The notes beneath the pieces were generated by a model that made no database searches, was not told where the DNA came from, and saw nothing but the letters and a program-made list of their open reading frames with translations. This document shows, in pieces, positions 24,778 to 32,494 of a stretch of 64,000 bases of DNA (position 1 is its first letter; every line of letters starts with the position of its first letter). A program made the translations under genes and the position numbers. Where the stretch lies: positions 32,186-96,185 of the forward strand of contig NZ_WKJJ01000026.1 of the NCBI RefSeq assembly GCF_009674485.1, read 5' to 3'. The DNA is from Pseudoduganella rivuli (GTDB lineage: Bacteria > Pseudomonadota > Gammaproteobacteria > Burkholderiales > Burkholderiaceae_D).

Positions 24778-26682
24778 ATGACGCCTTTCCGCCCTGCCGT
24801 ACGCAGCCTCGTGCTGGCCGTGCTGGCCGCCACTTCCTTCACTTCGCGCGCCGCCGAATCCATCCCCGCGCCGGTGGACCAGCCCTACCCGGGCGCCATC
24901 GTGCTGAATGTCGACGCGTCGAACACGTCGCAGCAAATCTTCCGCATCAAGGAAAGCATTCCCGCCAAACCCGGCAAGCTGACGTTGCTGTACCCGCAAT
25001 GGGTGCCGGCCAACCATGGCCCCAGCGGTCCGCTGAACCAGTTCGCCGGCTTGAAGCTGAGCGCCAACGGCAAGCCGCTGGCGTGGACGCGCGACCCGAT
25101 CAACGTGCATGCCTTCCATATCGACGTGCCGCGCGATGCGAAGACGGTGGAAGCGGAATACCAGTACCTGTCGCCGACGGAACCCAGCCAGGGCCGCACC
25201 ACCATCACCAGTGACATCCTCGGCGTGCAGTGGCACTCGATGGCGCTGTACCCGGCCGGCTACACGACGCGCCGCATCCAGGTACAGGCCAACCTGACGT
25301 TGCCGGAAGGCTGGGACTACGCGACCGCGCTGGAGACGTCCGAGCGCAAGGGCGACACCGTGCAGTTCAAACCGCTGGACCTGGAAACCCTGGTCGACTC
25401 GCCGCTGTTCGCGGGCCGCTACCACAAGCGCTACGACCTCGATCCGGGCGCCAAACTGCCAGTGCACCTGAACGTGTTTGCCGATACGGCGGAAGCGGTG
25501 GAAGCGAAACCGGAACAGATCGAACTGCACCGTGCGCTGATCCAGCAAGCTTATAAACTGTTCAACTCGCAGCATTACGCGCATTACGATTTCCTGCTGG
25601 CGCTGTCGGAAGAATTCGGCGGCATCGGCCGCGAACACCACCAGTCCAGCGAAAACGGCGTCAAGCTCGATTACTTCACGGACTGGAGCAAGGCGGAATC
25701 CGTGCGCGGCTTGCTGCCCCATGAATTTACCCATTCATGGAACGGCAAATTCCGCCGTCCCGCGGGCCAGAATGTCCCGAACTTCAATACGCCGCTGCAA
25801 AACAGCCTGCTGTGGGTGTACGAGGGCCAGACCCAGTACTGGGGCCATGTGCTGTCGGCCCGTTCCGGCCTGATCCGCCTGGAAAACGTGCGCGACATCC
25901 TGGCCGCCACGGCCGCCCGCTACGACGCCATGCGCGGCCGTTCGTGGCGCCCGGTGCAGGACACCACGTACGACCCCATCATCAATGGCCGCCGTCCGCT
26001 GGGCTGGTCCAGCTGGCAGCGCAGCGAAGACTATTACAACGAAGGCGCCCTGATCTGGCTCGATGCCGACACCATGATCCGCGAACTGTCGGGTGACACG
26101 AAATCGCTGGACAACTTCGCCCGCAATTTCTTCGGCATTGAAAACGGCAGCTATACGGCCAACCACTACACGTTCGACGACGTGGTGAAAGCCTTGAATG
26201 CGATCCAGCCTTATGACTGGGCCACGTTCCTGCGCACCCGCGTGGAAACCGTGGGTCCGGCGCCGCTGGACGGCCTGGCGCGCGCCGGCTGGAAGCTGGT
26301 GTACACGGACACGCCGACGCCCTACCTGAAAGGCGTGGAAGAACGCAACAAGTCGGCCGACTTCCAGTATTCGCTGGGCTTCTCCGTCAGCAGCGAAGGC
26401 AGGATCGAAGCGCTGCAATGGGAGGGACTGGGGTTCCAGGCCGGACTGGGCGGCAGCACCACGCTGTTGGCCGTCAATGGCACCGCATACAAGGCGGACG
26501 TGTTGCGCGCCGCCGTCACGGCCGCGAAAACGTCCGGCAAGCCGATCGAACTGCTGGTCAAAAAAGGCAGCAAGTACCGCACCATCCTGCTGGACTACCA
26601 TGGCGGCTTGAAGTATCCGCGCCTGGAGCGCATTGCCGATACGCCGGACCGCTTGCAGGCGATCCTGTCGCCGCTGAAATAA
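24778..26682 (+). CDS. M61 family metallopeptidase (glycyl aminopeptidase-like) with PDZ domain
   Basis: A 634-residue exported peptidase. A signal peptide (RSLVLAVLAATSFTSRAAES) is followed by a beta-rich N-terminal domain. The thermolysin-like catalytic domain has the zinc motif LLPHEFTHSWNGK (HExxH, near residue 315-320), and the downstream segment NEGALIWLDADTMIREL carries the probable third ligand. A C-terminal PDZ domain (YSLGFSVSSEGRIEALQWEG) ends the protein. The order matches M61 peptidases, which remove N-terminal glycine or alanine or act as general aminopeptidases in the periplasm. It is monocistronic, with no strong ribosome binding site before the ATG. Confidence 0.93.
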   Translation: MTPFRPAVRSLVLAVLAATSFTSRAAESIPAPVDQPYPGAIVLNVDASNTSQQIFRIKESIPAKPGKLTLLYPQWVPANHGPSGPLNQFAGLKLSANGKPLAWTRDPINVHAFHIDVPRDAKTVEAEYQYLSPTEPSQGRTTITSDILGVQWHSMALYPAGYTTRRIQVQANLTLPEGWDYATALETSERKGDTVQFKPLDLETLVDSPLFAGRYHKRYDLDPGAKLPVHLNVFADTAEAVEAKPEQIELHRALIQQAYKLFNSQHYAHYDFLLALSEEFGGIGREHHQSSENGVKLDYFTDWSKAESVRGLLPHEFTHSWNGKFRRPAGQNVPNFNTPLQNSLLWVYEGQTQYWGHVLSARSGLIRLENVRDILAATAARYDAMRGRSWRPVQDTTYDPIINGRRPLGWSSWQRSEDYYNEGALIWLDADTMIRELSGDTKSLDNFARNFFGIENGSYTANHYTFDDVVKALNAIQPYDWATFLRTRVETVGPAPLDGLARAGWKLVYTDTPTPYLKGVEERNKSADFQYSLGFSVSSEGRIEALQWEGLGFQAGLGGSTTLLAVNGTAYKADVLRAAVTAAKTSGKPIELLVKKGSKYRTILLDYHGGLKYPRLERIADTPDRLQAILSPLK

Positions 26683-26722
26683 GGCGGATCAGGGCGGCGG
26701 CCGCAGGGCCGCTGCCGGACCT

Positions 26723-27481
26723 TTACTCAAGGTAACGCCGGCTCCACGCGGCAATCACATCGGCCACATACGCGGTGTCTTCGCGCCGCGTCAGCAAGTG
26801 GTCGGCATCGTCCAGCGAGACAAAGCTTTTCGGATGTTTCGCCGGCACAAAAATCTCCATCGCATGACTGAGCGGCACCGTGTCGTCGCCGGGCGCATGC
26901 ATGACCAGCAGCGCCTTGCGCAAGCCGGCGATCTTGTCGCGCAGGCTGTGCGCGCCGACGTCGTCAACGAATTGCTGGCGGATGCGGAAGGGCCGCCCGG
27001 CCAGCTGCACATGGGCTTCCCCTTCTTCGGCAATGCGCTCCAGGTGTTCGCTGAACGTACTGGTGGCAAAAGCCGGACTACCGGGCGACGCGATCGTCAC
27101 CACGGCTTTCGCTTCCGGTAAATGTTCCGCCGCCGCCAGCATGGCGGTGCCGCCCAGGCTGTGGCCGATCAACAGTCGCGGCGCCACGAAGTGCGTGCGC
27201 AGGTAGTCGGCCGCCGTCAGCAGGTCATCGACATTGGTGGAAAAATTCGTGTCGGCGAAATCGCCGCCGCTGGCGCCGATGCCCGTGAAATCAAAGCGCA
27301 GCACGGCAATGCCGTGTTCCGTCAATTCCTGCGCTATGCGCCGCGCCGCCAGCACATCCTTGCCGCACGTGAAGCAGTGCGCATACAGCGCATAGGCGCG
27401 GGGTTCGCCGTCCGGCGAGTCGAGGCGCGCCGCCAGCTGGTGGCCGTGGCTGCCGGGAAAATCATGTCGTTGGGTACGCAT
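26723..27481 (-). CDS. Alpha/beta hydrolase, stand-alone relative of the hydrolase-OsmC proteins
   Basis: A 252-residue cytosolic hydrolase. The elements YALYAHCFTCGKDVLAARRI near the N-terminus, FDFTGIGASGGDFADTNF and the nucleophile elbow LIGHSLGGTA are typical of the class that is usually fused to an OsmC peroxidase domain. The acid and His are in HAPGDDTVPLSHA and DDADHLLTRR. Here the protein ends after the hydrolase domain (SRRYLE), so the OsmC half is missing. Substrate unknown. Convergent with the M61 gene and directly downstream of imuB (24 bases) on the same strand, so SOS read-through is possible. Confidence 0.9.
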   Translation of the reverse strand: MRTQRHDFPGSHGHQLAARLDSPDGEPRAYALYAHCFTCGKDVLAARRIAQELTEHGIAVLRFDFTGIGASGGDFADTNFSTNVDDLLTAADYLRTHFVAPRLLIGHSLGGTAMLAAAEHLPEAKAVVTIASPGSPAFATSTFSEHLERIAEEGEAHVQLAGRPFRIRQQFVDDVGAHSLRDKIAGLRKALLVMHAPGDDTVPLSHAMEIFVPAKHPKSFVSLDDADHLLTRREDTAYVADVIAAWSRRYLE

Positions 27482-27505
27482 GTCGCGCAGTTTACCAGAG
27501 GGCTG

Positions 27506-28966
27506 CTAACCAAACAGCCCGTGCAGATACCAGCGCAATTCCCCTTCCTCGCCCGACCGTTCGCGGAAGATCCAGTAATGCACATGGTCGCTGCCTTCGG
27601 CAATGAAATAATCGCGCACCTGCGTCGTGTTCCACCAGCCCGCTTCGATGCGTTCCGCGCCGGACACCAGCCGCAGCGGCGAGATATAAAACGGCCGGTT
27701 GTCGCGCATGATCAGGGCGACCGGTTTGGGCAGCAGCCACACGGGACGGGGCAGGCTGTGCGGCGGCATGCGCTGGTCCAGGGAGCGCTGCTTGTCCTGC
27801 ACCGGCTGCCACGCATTGGCCCGGTCCGGCCGGTAATCGGCCAGCGGCGCCGCGCGCAGCACGTTGTCCGGGCCCAGCCGCGCCACCAGCAATTCAAACA
27901 GGCGTTCGCGGTCCGTGCTGGTGCCGCCCGGTTCGGGAAACAGCGTATCGGTCAGCGGCGCCATCGCCTGTACTTGCAATGCTTCCAGCCGCAAGCCGAT
28001 CACCGGCGCGGGCAACGCTATCCGCCCCAGCCGCTCCTTCAGCAGCCGCAGCAGGTGATCGCCCCGCCAGACCGCTTCCGCCAGCACGATATCGATGGCC
28101 GTCGGCGGGCACGCCGTCCTGCCCCGTTCATGGTCCAGCAGCAGGCAGATGCGTTCGACCGCATAGTGGTGGGCGCACAGCCAGCCCGTCATTTGCTGCA
28201 CCAGCCGCTGCGCGCCATGCAGCAGCGCTTCCGCGTGTTCGATGCGGTCGAACAATTCCAGCCCCGCCTTGAATTCCGGCGGCGGCGCCAGCCACGTGTG
28301 CATTTCCGGCGCTTCGCCGTAAGCCGCATCCAGCACGTCGAGCAGCGCGCGGCCGCAGCGGCGCTGCAAGCCGGGCCGGGGCAGGCGCCGCAACTCGCCC
28401 ACCGTCTGGCAGCCGATACCTTCCAGCCACGTGCGGAAGGGCCGCGCCGGCGGCGGCAGCCACGCCGGCAGGCGCGCCAGGCGGCGCGTCAACGAGCCGA
28501 TTGTTAAACAACGTCCACCGCGGCTGCGCGCCAGCAGCCACGCGCCCTGCGCAGTCGGTGCGCAACTGAGCGCCGCGGTAAAGCCCAGCGTGCGCATACT
28601 GGCCGCCGCCAGCCGGCACAGCTGGCGGATGCCGCCGAACAGGCGCAGGCTGGCGCCGATATCGAGCAGCAGCACGGCTTCTTCCGCCAGCGCCACCTGT
28701 GGCGTGTAGCGCAGCAGCGCCGTCGCCGCCGCCTGCATCGCTTCCGCTTCCCGCTGCAGGCAACGCTCGTGCAACTGGATTTCCGGCGCCATCAACAGCG
28801 CGCCGCCACGCCGCATCCCCACCCGCACGCCGCTGGCATGGGCTGCACGCGATACGGCCAGTACGCCTTCCTGCTCCAGCACGGCGGTGCAGCTATCCGC
28901 CGACCAGCTGGGGCAAAACACTTCGAGCGGTAGCCGGTACAGGCAAAGGCCGATCCACAGATGCAT
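27506..28966 (-). CDS. imuB: ImuB, catalytically inactive Y-family polymerase of the SOS mutasome
   Basis: 486 residues from the ATG at 28966, where the protein begins MHLWIGLCLYRLPLEVF as ImuB proteins do; a longer frame from 29011 is unlikely. The Y-family fold is recognisable, but where active polymerases have the SIDE catalytic acids this protein reads LLLDIGASLRLFGG. ImuB is known to act as a beta-clamp-binding platform for ImuA and DnaE2 in damage-induced mutagenesis. It overlaps imuA by 74 bases and shares its LexA-controlled promoter. dnaE2 is unlinked (10648-13806). Confidence 0.93.
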   Translation of the reverse strand: MHLWIGLCLYRLPLEVFCPSWSADSCTAVLEQEGVLAVSRAAHASGVRVGMRRGGALLMAPEIQLHERCLQREAEAMQAAATALLRYTPQVALAEEAVLLLDIGASLRLFGGIRQLCRLAAASMRTLGFTAALSCAPTAQGAWLLARSRGGRCLTIGSLTRRLARLPAWLPPPARPFRTWLEGIGCQTVGELRRLPRPGLQRRCGRALLDVLDAAYGEAPEMHTWLAPPPEFKAGLELFDRIEHAEALLHGAQRLVQQMTGWLCAHHYAVERICLLLDHERGRTACPPTAIDIVLAEAVWRGDHLLRLLKERLGRIALPAPVIGLRLEALQVQAMAPLTDTLFPEPGGTSTDRERLFELLVARLGPDNVLRAAPLADYRPDRANAWQPVQDKQRSLDQRMPPHSLPRPVWLLPKPVALIMRDNRPFYISPLRLVSGAERIEAGWWNTTQVRDYFIAEGSDHVHYWIFRERSGEEGELRWYLHGLFG

Positions 28967-29606
28967 GACGCTGTAACAAAGAAGGTGGCAAGGGCAGGAA
29001 CAGCGGCGCATCGCGCTGCGGTCCCCGGCGTTTTATAAAAGTAATCGCCAGCCCGCCCGGCGCCGTGCGCAGCGACAGCCGCAACGGCGCAGGCGACGCG
29101 TCTTGCGCGGCAGCCAGCGGCCGCATCAGGCAAAACAGCGTATCGCCGCTTTGCGCGGCCAAATGCAGCCGGCGCAGGTTTTCATTGCGGATCTGCTGTT
29201 GCCACAGCAGCAGTGCGCCGCAACAGCCGCTGCGCAATACCTGTTCGGCCGCCCACAGCGCGTCGCCGGATTTGCCGGTATTGCGGATCCAGATCATCTG
29301 CCCCGGGGGCAAGCCCAGTGCGGCCAGCGCCAGCCCCTGCGGTATCTGCGGCGGCGCCAGCAACACCACGGGCCGCTGCGCCGCCTGCTGCAACGCCGGC
29401 CGCAACAGGCGGATTTCGCCGATGCCAGGCTGCTGCAACATGAATTCCGTCAGACTCCCCAGCGGCCAGCCGCCGCCCGGCAACTGGGCCGACAGCGCCG
29501 CATGGCCGGTATCGAGGCAGCGCACCGCGCCTTGCGCCAGTTGCGACGCACGCCACAGGGCAGGATGCAGGCTTTCCGGCGCGGCGATGAGCGGTGAACT
29601 GTGCAT
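28893..29606 (-). CDS. imuA: ImuA (RecA/SulA-like) SOS mutasome protein
   Basis: 237 residues from the ATG at 29606, which has AGG five bases upstream; an ATG at 29618 has no ribosome binding site and almost abuts the LexA box. The protein begins MHSSPLIAAPESLHPALWRA, as in ImuA proteins of related bacteria, and contains LPGGGWPLGSLTEFML, a RecA-like Walker-region remnant, and the QMIWIRNTGKSGDALWAAEQ segment. ImuA modulates RecA and bridges to ImuB during translesion synthesis. First gene of the imuA-imuB operon. Confidence 0.93.
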   Translation of the reverse strand: MHSSPLIAAPESLHPALWRASQLAQGAVRCLDTGHAALSAQLPGGGWPLGSLTEFMLQQPGIGEIRLLRPALQQAAQRPVVLLAPPQIPQGLALAALGLPPGQMIWIRNTGKSGDALWAAEQVLRSGCCGALLLWQQQIRNENLRRLHLAAQSGDTLFCLMRPLAAAQDASPAPLRLSLRTAPGGLAITFIKRRGPQRDAPLFLPLPPSLLQRHASVDRPLPVPATARSVLPQLVGG

Positions 29607-29624
29607 GGGCCTGACCATAAAATA

Positions 29625-29640
29625 CTGTATATACGTACAG
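29625..29640 (-). promoter_or_regulatory. LexA (SOS) box of imuA-imuB
   Basis: CTGTATATACGTACAG is a near-ideal LexA operator (CTG-N10-CAG, palindromic with an alternating A/T core), extended on both sides by TA. It lies 19 bases before the chosen imuA start. The divergent antiporter gene starts 54 bases away. Confidence 0.92.
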
Positions 29641-29693
29641 TACTCGATAACCCGGGTTTTGGCAAGATGTCCACATTCCCGTAAGATGGACAG

Positions 29694-30950
29694 ATGACCC
29701 AGATCACCCCTATCCAGCTCACCGGCGCCATCCTGTTCGCCCTCGCCCTCGTCCACACCTTCGCCGCCAAATCGTTCGACCTCCTGGCCCGCCGGCATCC
29801 GCGCCATGCGGGCCTGTTCCACTTGCTGGGCGAAGTGGAAGTCGTGTTCGGCTTCTGGGCCGCCATCCTGATTGCCGCCATCGCGCTGATGGCGGGCGGC
29901 CAGAATGCGATCGCCTATGCCGAATCGCGCCAGTACACGGAACCGCTGTTCGTGTTTGTCGTCATGGTGGTGGCGGCGTCACGGCCCGTGCTCGAATGCG
30001 TGCAGCGCCTGTTGCTGGCGCTGGCGCGGTTGGCGCCCGTGCGCACCGAACTGGCGCTGGTGTGGCTGGGCATGGCCATGGTGCCGCTGGCCGGATCGCT
30101 GGTGACGGAGCCGGCAGCGATGACCCTGGCGGCGCTGACGCTGGCGCCGCTGGTGTTCCGCGACGGCGTGCCGGAGTGGCTGAAATACGGCGCGCTGGGC
30201 GTATTGTTCGTCAATGTGTCGATCGGCGGCACGTTGACCGCGTATGCGGCCCCGCCCGTGCTGATGGTGGCCGCCACGTGGGACTGGAACAGCGCGTTCA
30301 TGGCGGCGAACTTCGGCTGGAAAGCCGCGCTGGCGACCCTGATCAACGCCACCGCCATCACGTTCCTGCTGCGCCGCCACGTACAGCCGCAGGCCGATGC
30401 CGGCAACGAAGCACGGGAAGCCGTGCCCCTGCCCGTCACCGCGGTGCACCTGGGCGTGCTGGCGCTGGTCGTGGTGCTGGCGCACCACCCGGCGCTGTTC
30501 CTCGGCATCTTCCTCTTGTTCCTCGGCTTCGCCCACGCCTACCAGCATTACCAGCAACCGCTGATCCTCAAGGAAGGCTTGCTGGTGGGCTTTTTCCTGG
30601 CCGGTCTCGTGGTACTGGGCGGCATGCAGCAATGGTGGCTGCAACCGGTCATCACGAAGCTGGAACCGCTGGCGCTGTTCTTCGGCGCGGTGGCGCTGAC
30701 GGCCATCACCGACAATGCCGCGCTGACCTACCTTGGGTCGCTGGTCGATGGCATCACGCCGCACGCGCAATACATGCTGGTGGCGGGCGCGGTGGCGGGC
30801 GGCGGCCTGACCGTGATTGCCAACGCGCCCAATCCGGCCGGCGCCGCCCTGCTGAAGGCGGGCTTCCGCGACGGCGCCATCGGCGCCACCGGATTGCTGC
30901 TGGGCGCCCTGGCGCCGACGGCCGTGGCCATCGCCCTGCTGCTCATCTAA
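29694..30950 (+). CDS. Putative Na+/H+ antiporter (PF07399 type) inner-membrane protein
   Basis: A 418-residue protein with about eleven membrane helices. The segments IQLTGAILFALALVHTFAAK, VWLGMAMVPLAGSLVTEPA and NVSIGGTLTAYAAPPVLMVA are characteristic of the putative Na+/H+ antiporter family of ion-transporter-like proteins. The repeated conserved helix pairs (VTEPAAM and TDNAALT) are probably part of the ion path. It should exchange cations across the inner membrane. It is divergent from imuA, sharing the region with the LexA box, but nothing shows that LexA controls it. Convergent with the esterase gene (three-base gap). Confidence 0.88.
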   Translation: MTQITPIQLTGAILFALALVHTFAAKSFDLLARRHPRHAGLFHLLGEVEVVFGFWAAILIAAIALMAGGQNAIAYAESRQYTEPLFVFVVMVVAASRPVLECVQRLLLALARLAPVRTELALVWLGMAMVPLAGSLVTEPAAMTLAALTLAPLVFRDGVPEWLKYGALGVLFVNVSIGGTLTAYAAPPVLMVAATWDWNSAFMAANFGWKAALATLINATAITFLLRRHVQPQADAGNEAREAVPLPVTAVHLGVLALVVVLAHHPALFLGIFLLFLGFAHAYQHYQQPLILKEGLLVGFFLAGLVVLGGMQQWWLQPVITKLEPLALFFGAVALTAITDNAALTYLGSLVDGITPHAQYMLVAGAVAGGGLTVIANAPNPAGAALLKAGFRDGAIGATGLLLGALAPTAVAIALLLI

Positions 30951-30953
30951 GCC

Positions 30954-32060
30954 TTACGCGCGCCGGTGCAGCGCAAAAAACGCCGCCATCATGCGGCTGG
31001 CGTCCGGCCCCGGCGCCGCATGGAACGTCACGTCCGGATCGCCGCCGCTCCACGCGTGGCCCAGTCCGGCAATGCTGGCCACCCGCAGCACCACCCTGGG
31101 TCCCGCCGCATAATCGTGGATCGTGTGTGCATGGCGGCTGCCGCTGCGGGTCGCTTCCCTGCTGGTCACGGCGGGCCGCGCCGACAGCGGCAACCCGTTC
31201 AACAGCAGCCATTGGCGCGTCAACTGCTGCTGGTTCACGGGGTGCACCACGTGGTCGTTTTCCCCCTGCATCAACAGCCCCGGCATGCCGGGGAAACCGG
31301 CGCGGGCGCGCAATACGCCGTGAATGGCGTCCGCATGCGCAGCGGCGCCATGCCGCATCACGTGCAGCGCCCCGGCCGTGCTATGACCGGCGCCGAACAC
31401 GGGACCGGAATGCAATCCCACGGCCGCAATCAATTCGGGATGGTTCAGCGCCAGCACGGCCGCCATGCCCGCCCCGGCCGACAAGCCGCACGCATAGATG
31501 CGCCGCCTGTTGATGCCGTGCTGTTCACAGACTTTCGCCACCAGCATCGCCAGCAGCGCGGTGTCGCCGCCGCCTTGCTGCGTGGCCTGGTCATACCAGC
31601 GCCAGCAGCGCTGCGATTGCGCACTGGCCAATTGCTGCGGATACAGCACCGCGTACCCCTTTTGTTCCGCCACCAGGTTCATGCGCGTGCCCTGCGCGAA
31701 TTGCGTGGCGCTCTGGTGGCAGCCGTGCAGCATGACAATCAGCGGCCAGCCCCGCGCAGGGGCAGGTTGATCCGGTAAGTACAGCCAGTACGCCATGCGC
31801 CGTCCCGGCGCCTGGCCCGGTTGCTGCGGCAGTGCAATATGGGCAGCCAGCCACTTGCCGGGCGCAATCGGCGTTTCCTTGCGTTCATGCTTGCGGATAT
31901 CCAATGCTGCGGGGCTACGGAGCGCCGCCACCTTCCGTTTGGGTTTAGCCTGTGCCTTCGGTTTTGAAGCAGCAAGCAGCCTGGACACCATTTTTTGCTG
32001 CGTTTTTGCGGCACGGGTCAGGCTGCGCAGCAAGCGCATACCGGGAGCGGGTTTCGCCAT
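30954..32060 (-). CDS. PHB depolymerase family esterase
   Basis: 368 residues from the ATG at 32060, selected by GGAG five bases upstream. After a basic, Lys/Ala-rich N-terminal stretch of about 75 residues comes an esterase domain. It has VMLHGCHQSATQFAQGTRMN (oxyanion region), the nucleophile elbow YACGLSAGAGMA and the His-containing GLGHAWSGGD near the C-terminus. This matches the PHB depolymerase/feruloyl esterase group with the HGC signature. Such enzymes hydrolyse polyhydroxyalkanoate oligomers or other esters. No clear signal peptide is seen, which would favour an intracellular role, but the basic N-terminus could be a targeting segment. Confidence 0.9.
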   Translation of the reverse strand: MAKPAPGMRLLRSLTRAAKTQQKMVSRLLAASKPKAQAKPKRKVAALRSPAALDIRKHERKETPIAPGKWLAAHIALPQQPGQAPGRRMAYWLYLPDQPAPARGWPLIVMLHGCHQSATQFAQGTRMNLVAEQKGYAVLYPQQLASAQSQRCWRWYDQATQQGGGDTALLAMLVAKVCEQHGINRRRIYACGLSAGAGMAAVLALNHPELIAAVGLHSGPVFGAGHSTAGALHVMRHGAAAHADAIHGVLRARAGFPGMPGLLMQGENDHVVHPVNQQQLTRQWLLLNGLPLSARPAVTSREATRSGSRHAHTIHDYAAGPRVVLRVASIAGLGHAWSGGDPDVTFHAAPGPDASRMMAAFFALHRRA

Positions 32061-32176
32061 GGGAACTCCAGAAAGTCGGATGTTGCACCGCAATATACCG
32101 GCATCCGATACCCTGCTCTGTACGCTGGCGCACCGCCATTCCTTACCAAAGTAACCGACACATGCAGGAGAAGATG

Positions 32177-32404
32177 ATGACCTTGAAGACCCGCAAGAAG
32201 CACAAGAACCAGAGCAAAGAAACGCAGGATTGCCCGCGCCTGGATGCGCACCTGTCGCGGCAAAGCAGCCGGCAAGACAATACGTCCATCCAACAGGGGA
32301 ATTTGTCCGGCGCCGGCAGCGATGGCGGCGGCGATGAATACGCGATCAGCGGCGACAGCCGCCCTTCCCGCGGCAGCCGCCAGGGCGGCAGCGGCAACTA
32401 CTGA
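32177..32404 (+). CDS. Small basic, glycine/serine-rich protein, function unknown
   Basis: 75 residues from the third of three close ATGs; AGGAG six bases upstream favours it. The N-terminus is strongly basic (MTLKTRKKHKNQSK) and the C-terminus is rich in Gly, Ser and Asp, with no hydrophobic core. It is probably disordered and may bind nucleic acid. It is divergent from the esterase gene. Support is the strong ribosome binding site and the open frame; no family is known to me. Confidence 0.5.
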   Translation: MTLKTRKKHKNQSKETQDCPRLDAHLSRQSSRQDNTSIQQGNLSGAGSDGGGDEYAISGDSRPSRGSRQGGSGNY

Positions 32405-32494
32405 TAGCGGAAGAAACAGTTTCCATGCGCGGGGATGCGGGGCGCCGGGCATTGGGACTGCGCCGGTTTGCTCCGCCGCGCACCCATTGCTCAA

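Noticed and set aside
27122..28507. Plus-strand frame opposite imuB and the hydrolase
   Set aside because: It spans two real minus-strand genes with recognised motifs and has no start signal or domain of its own.
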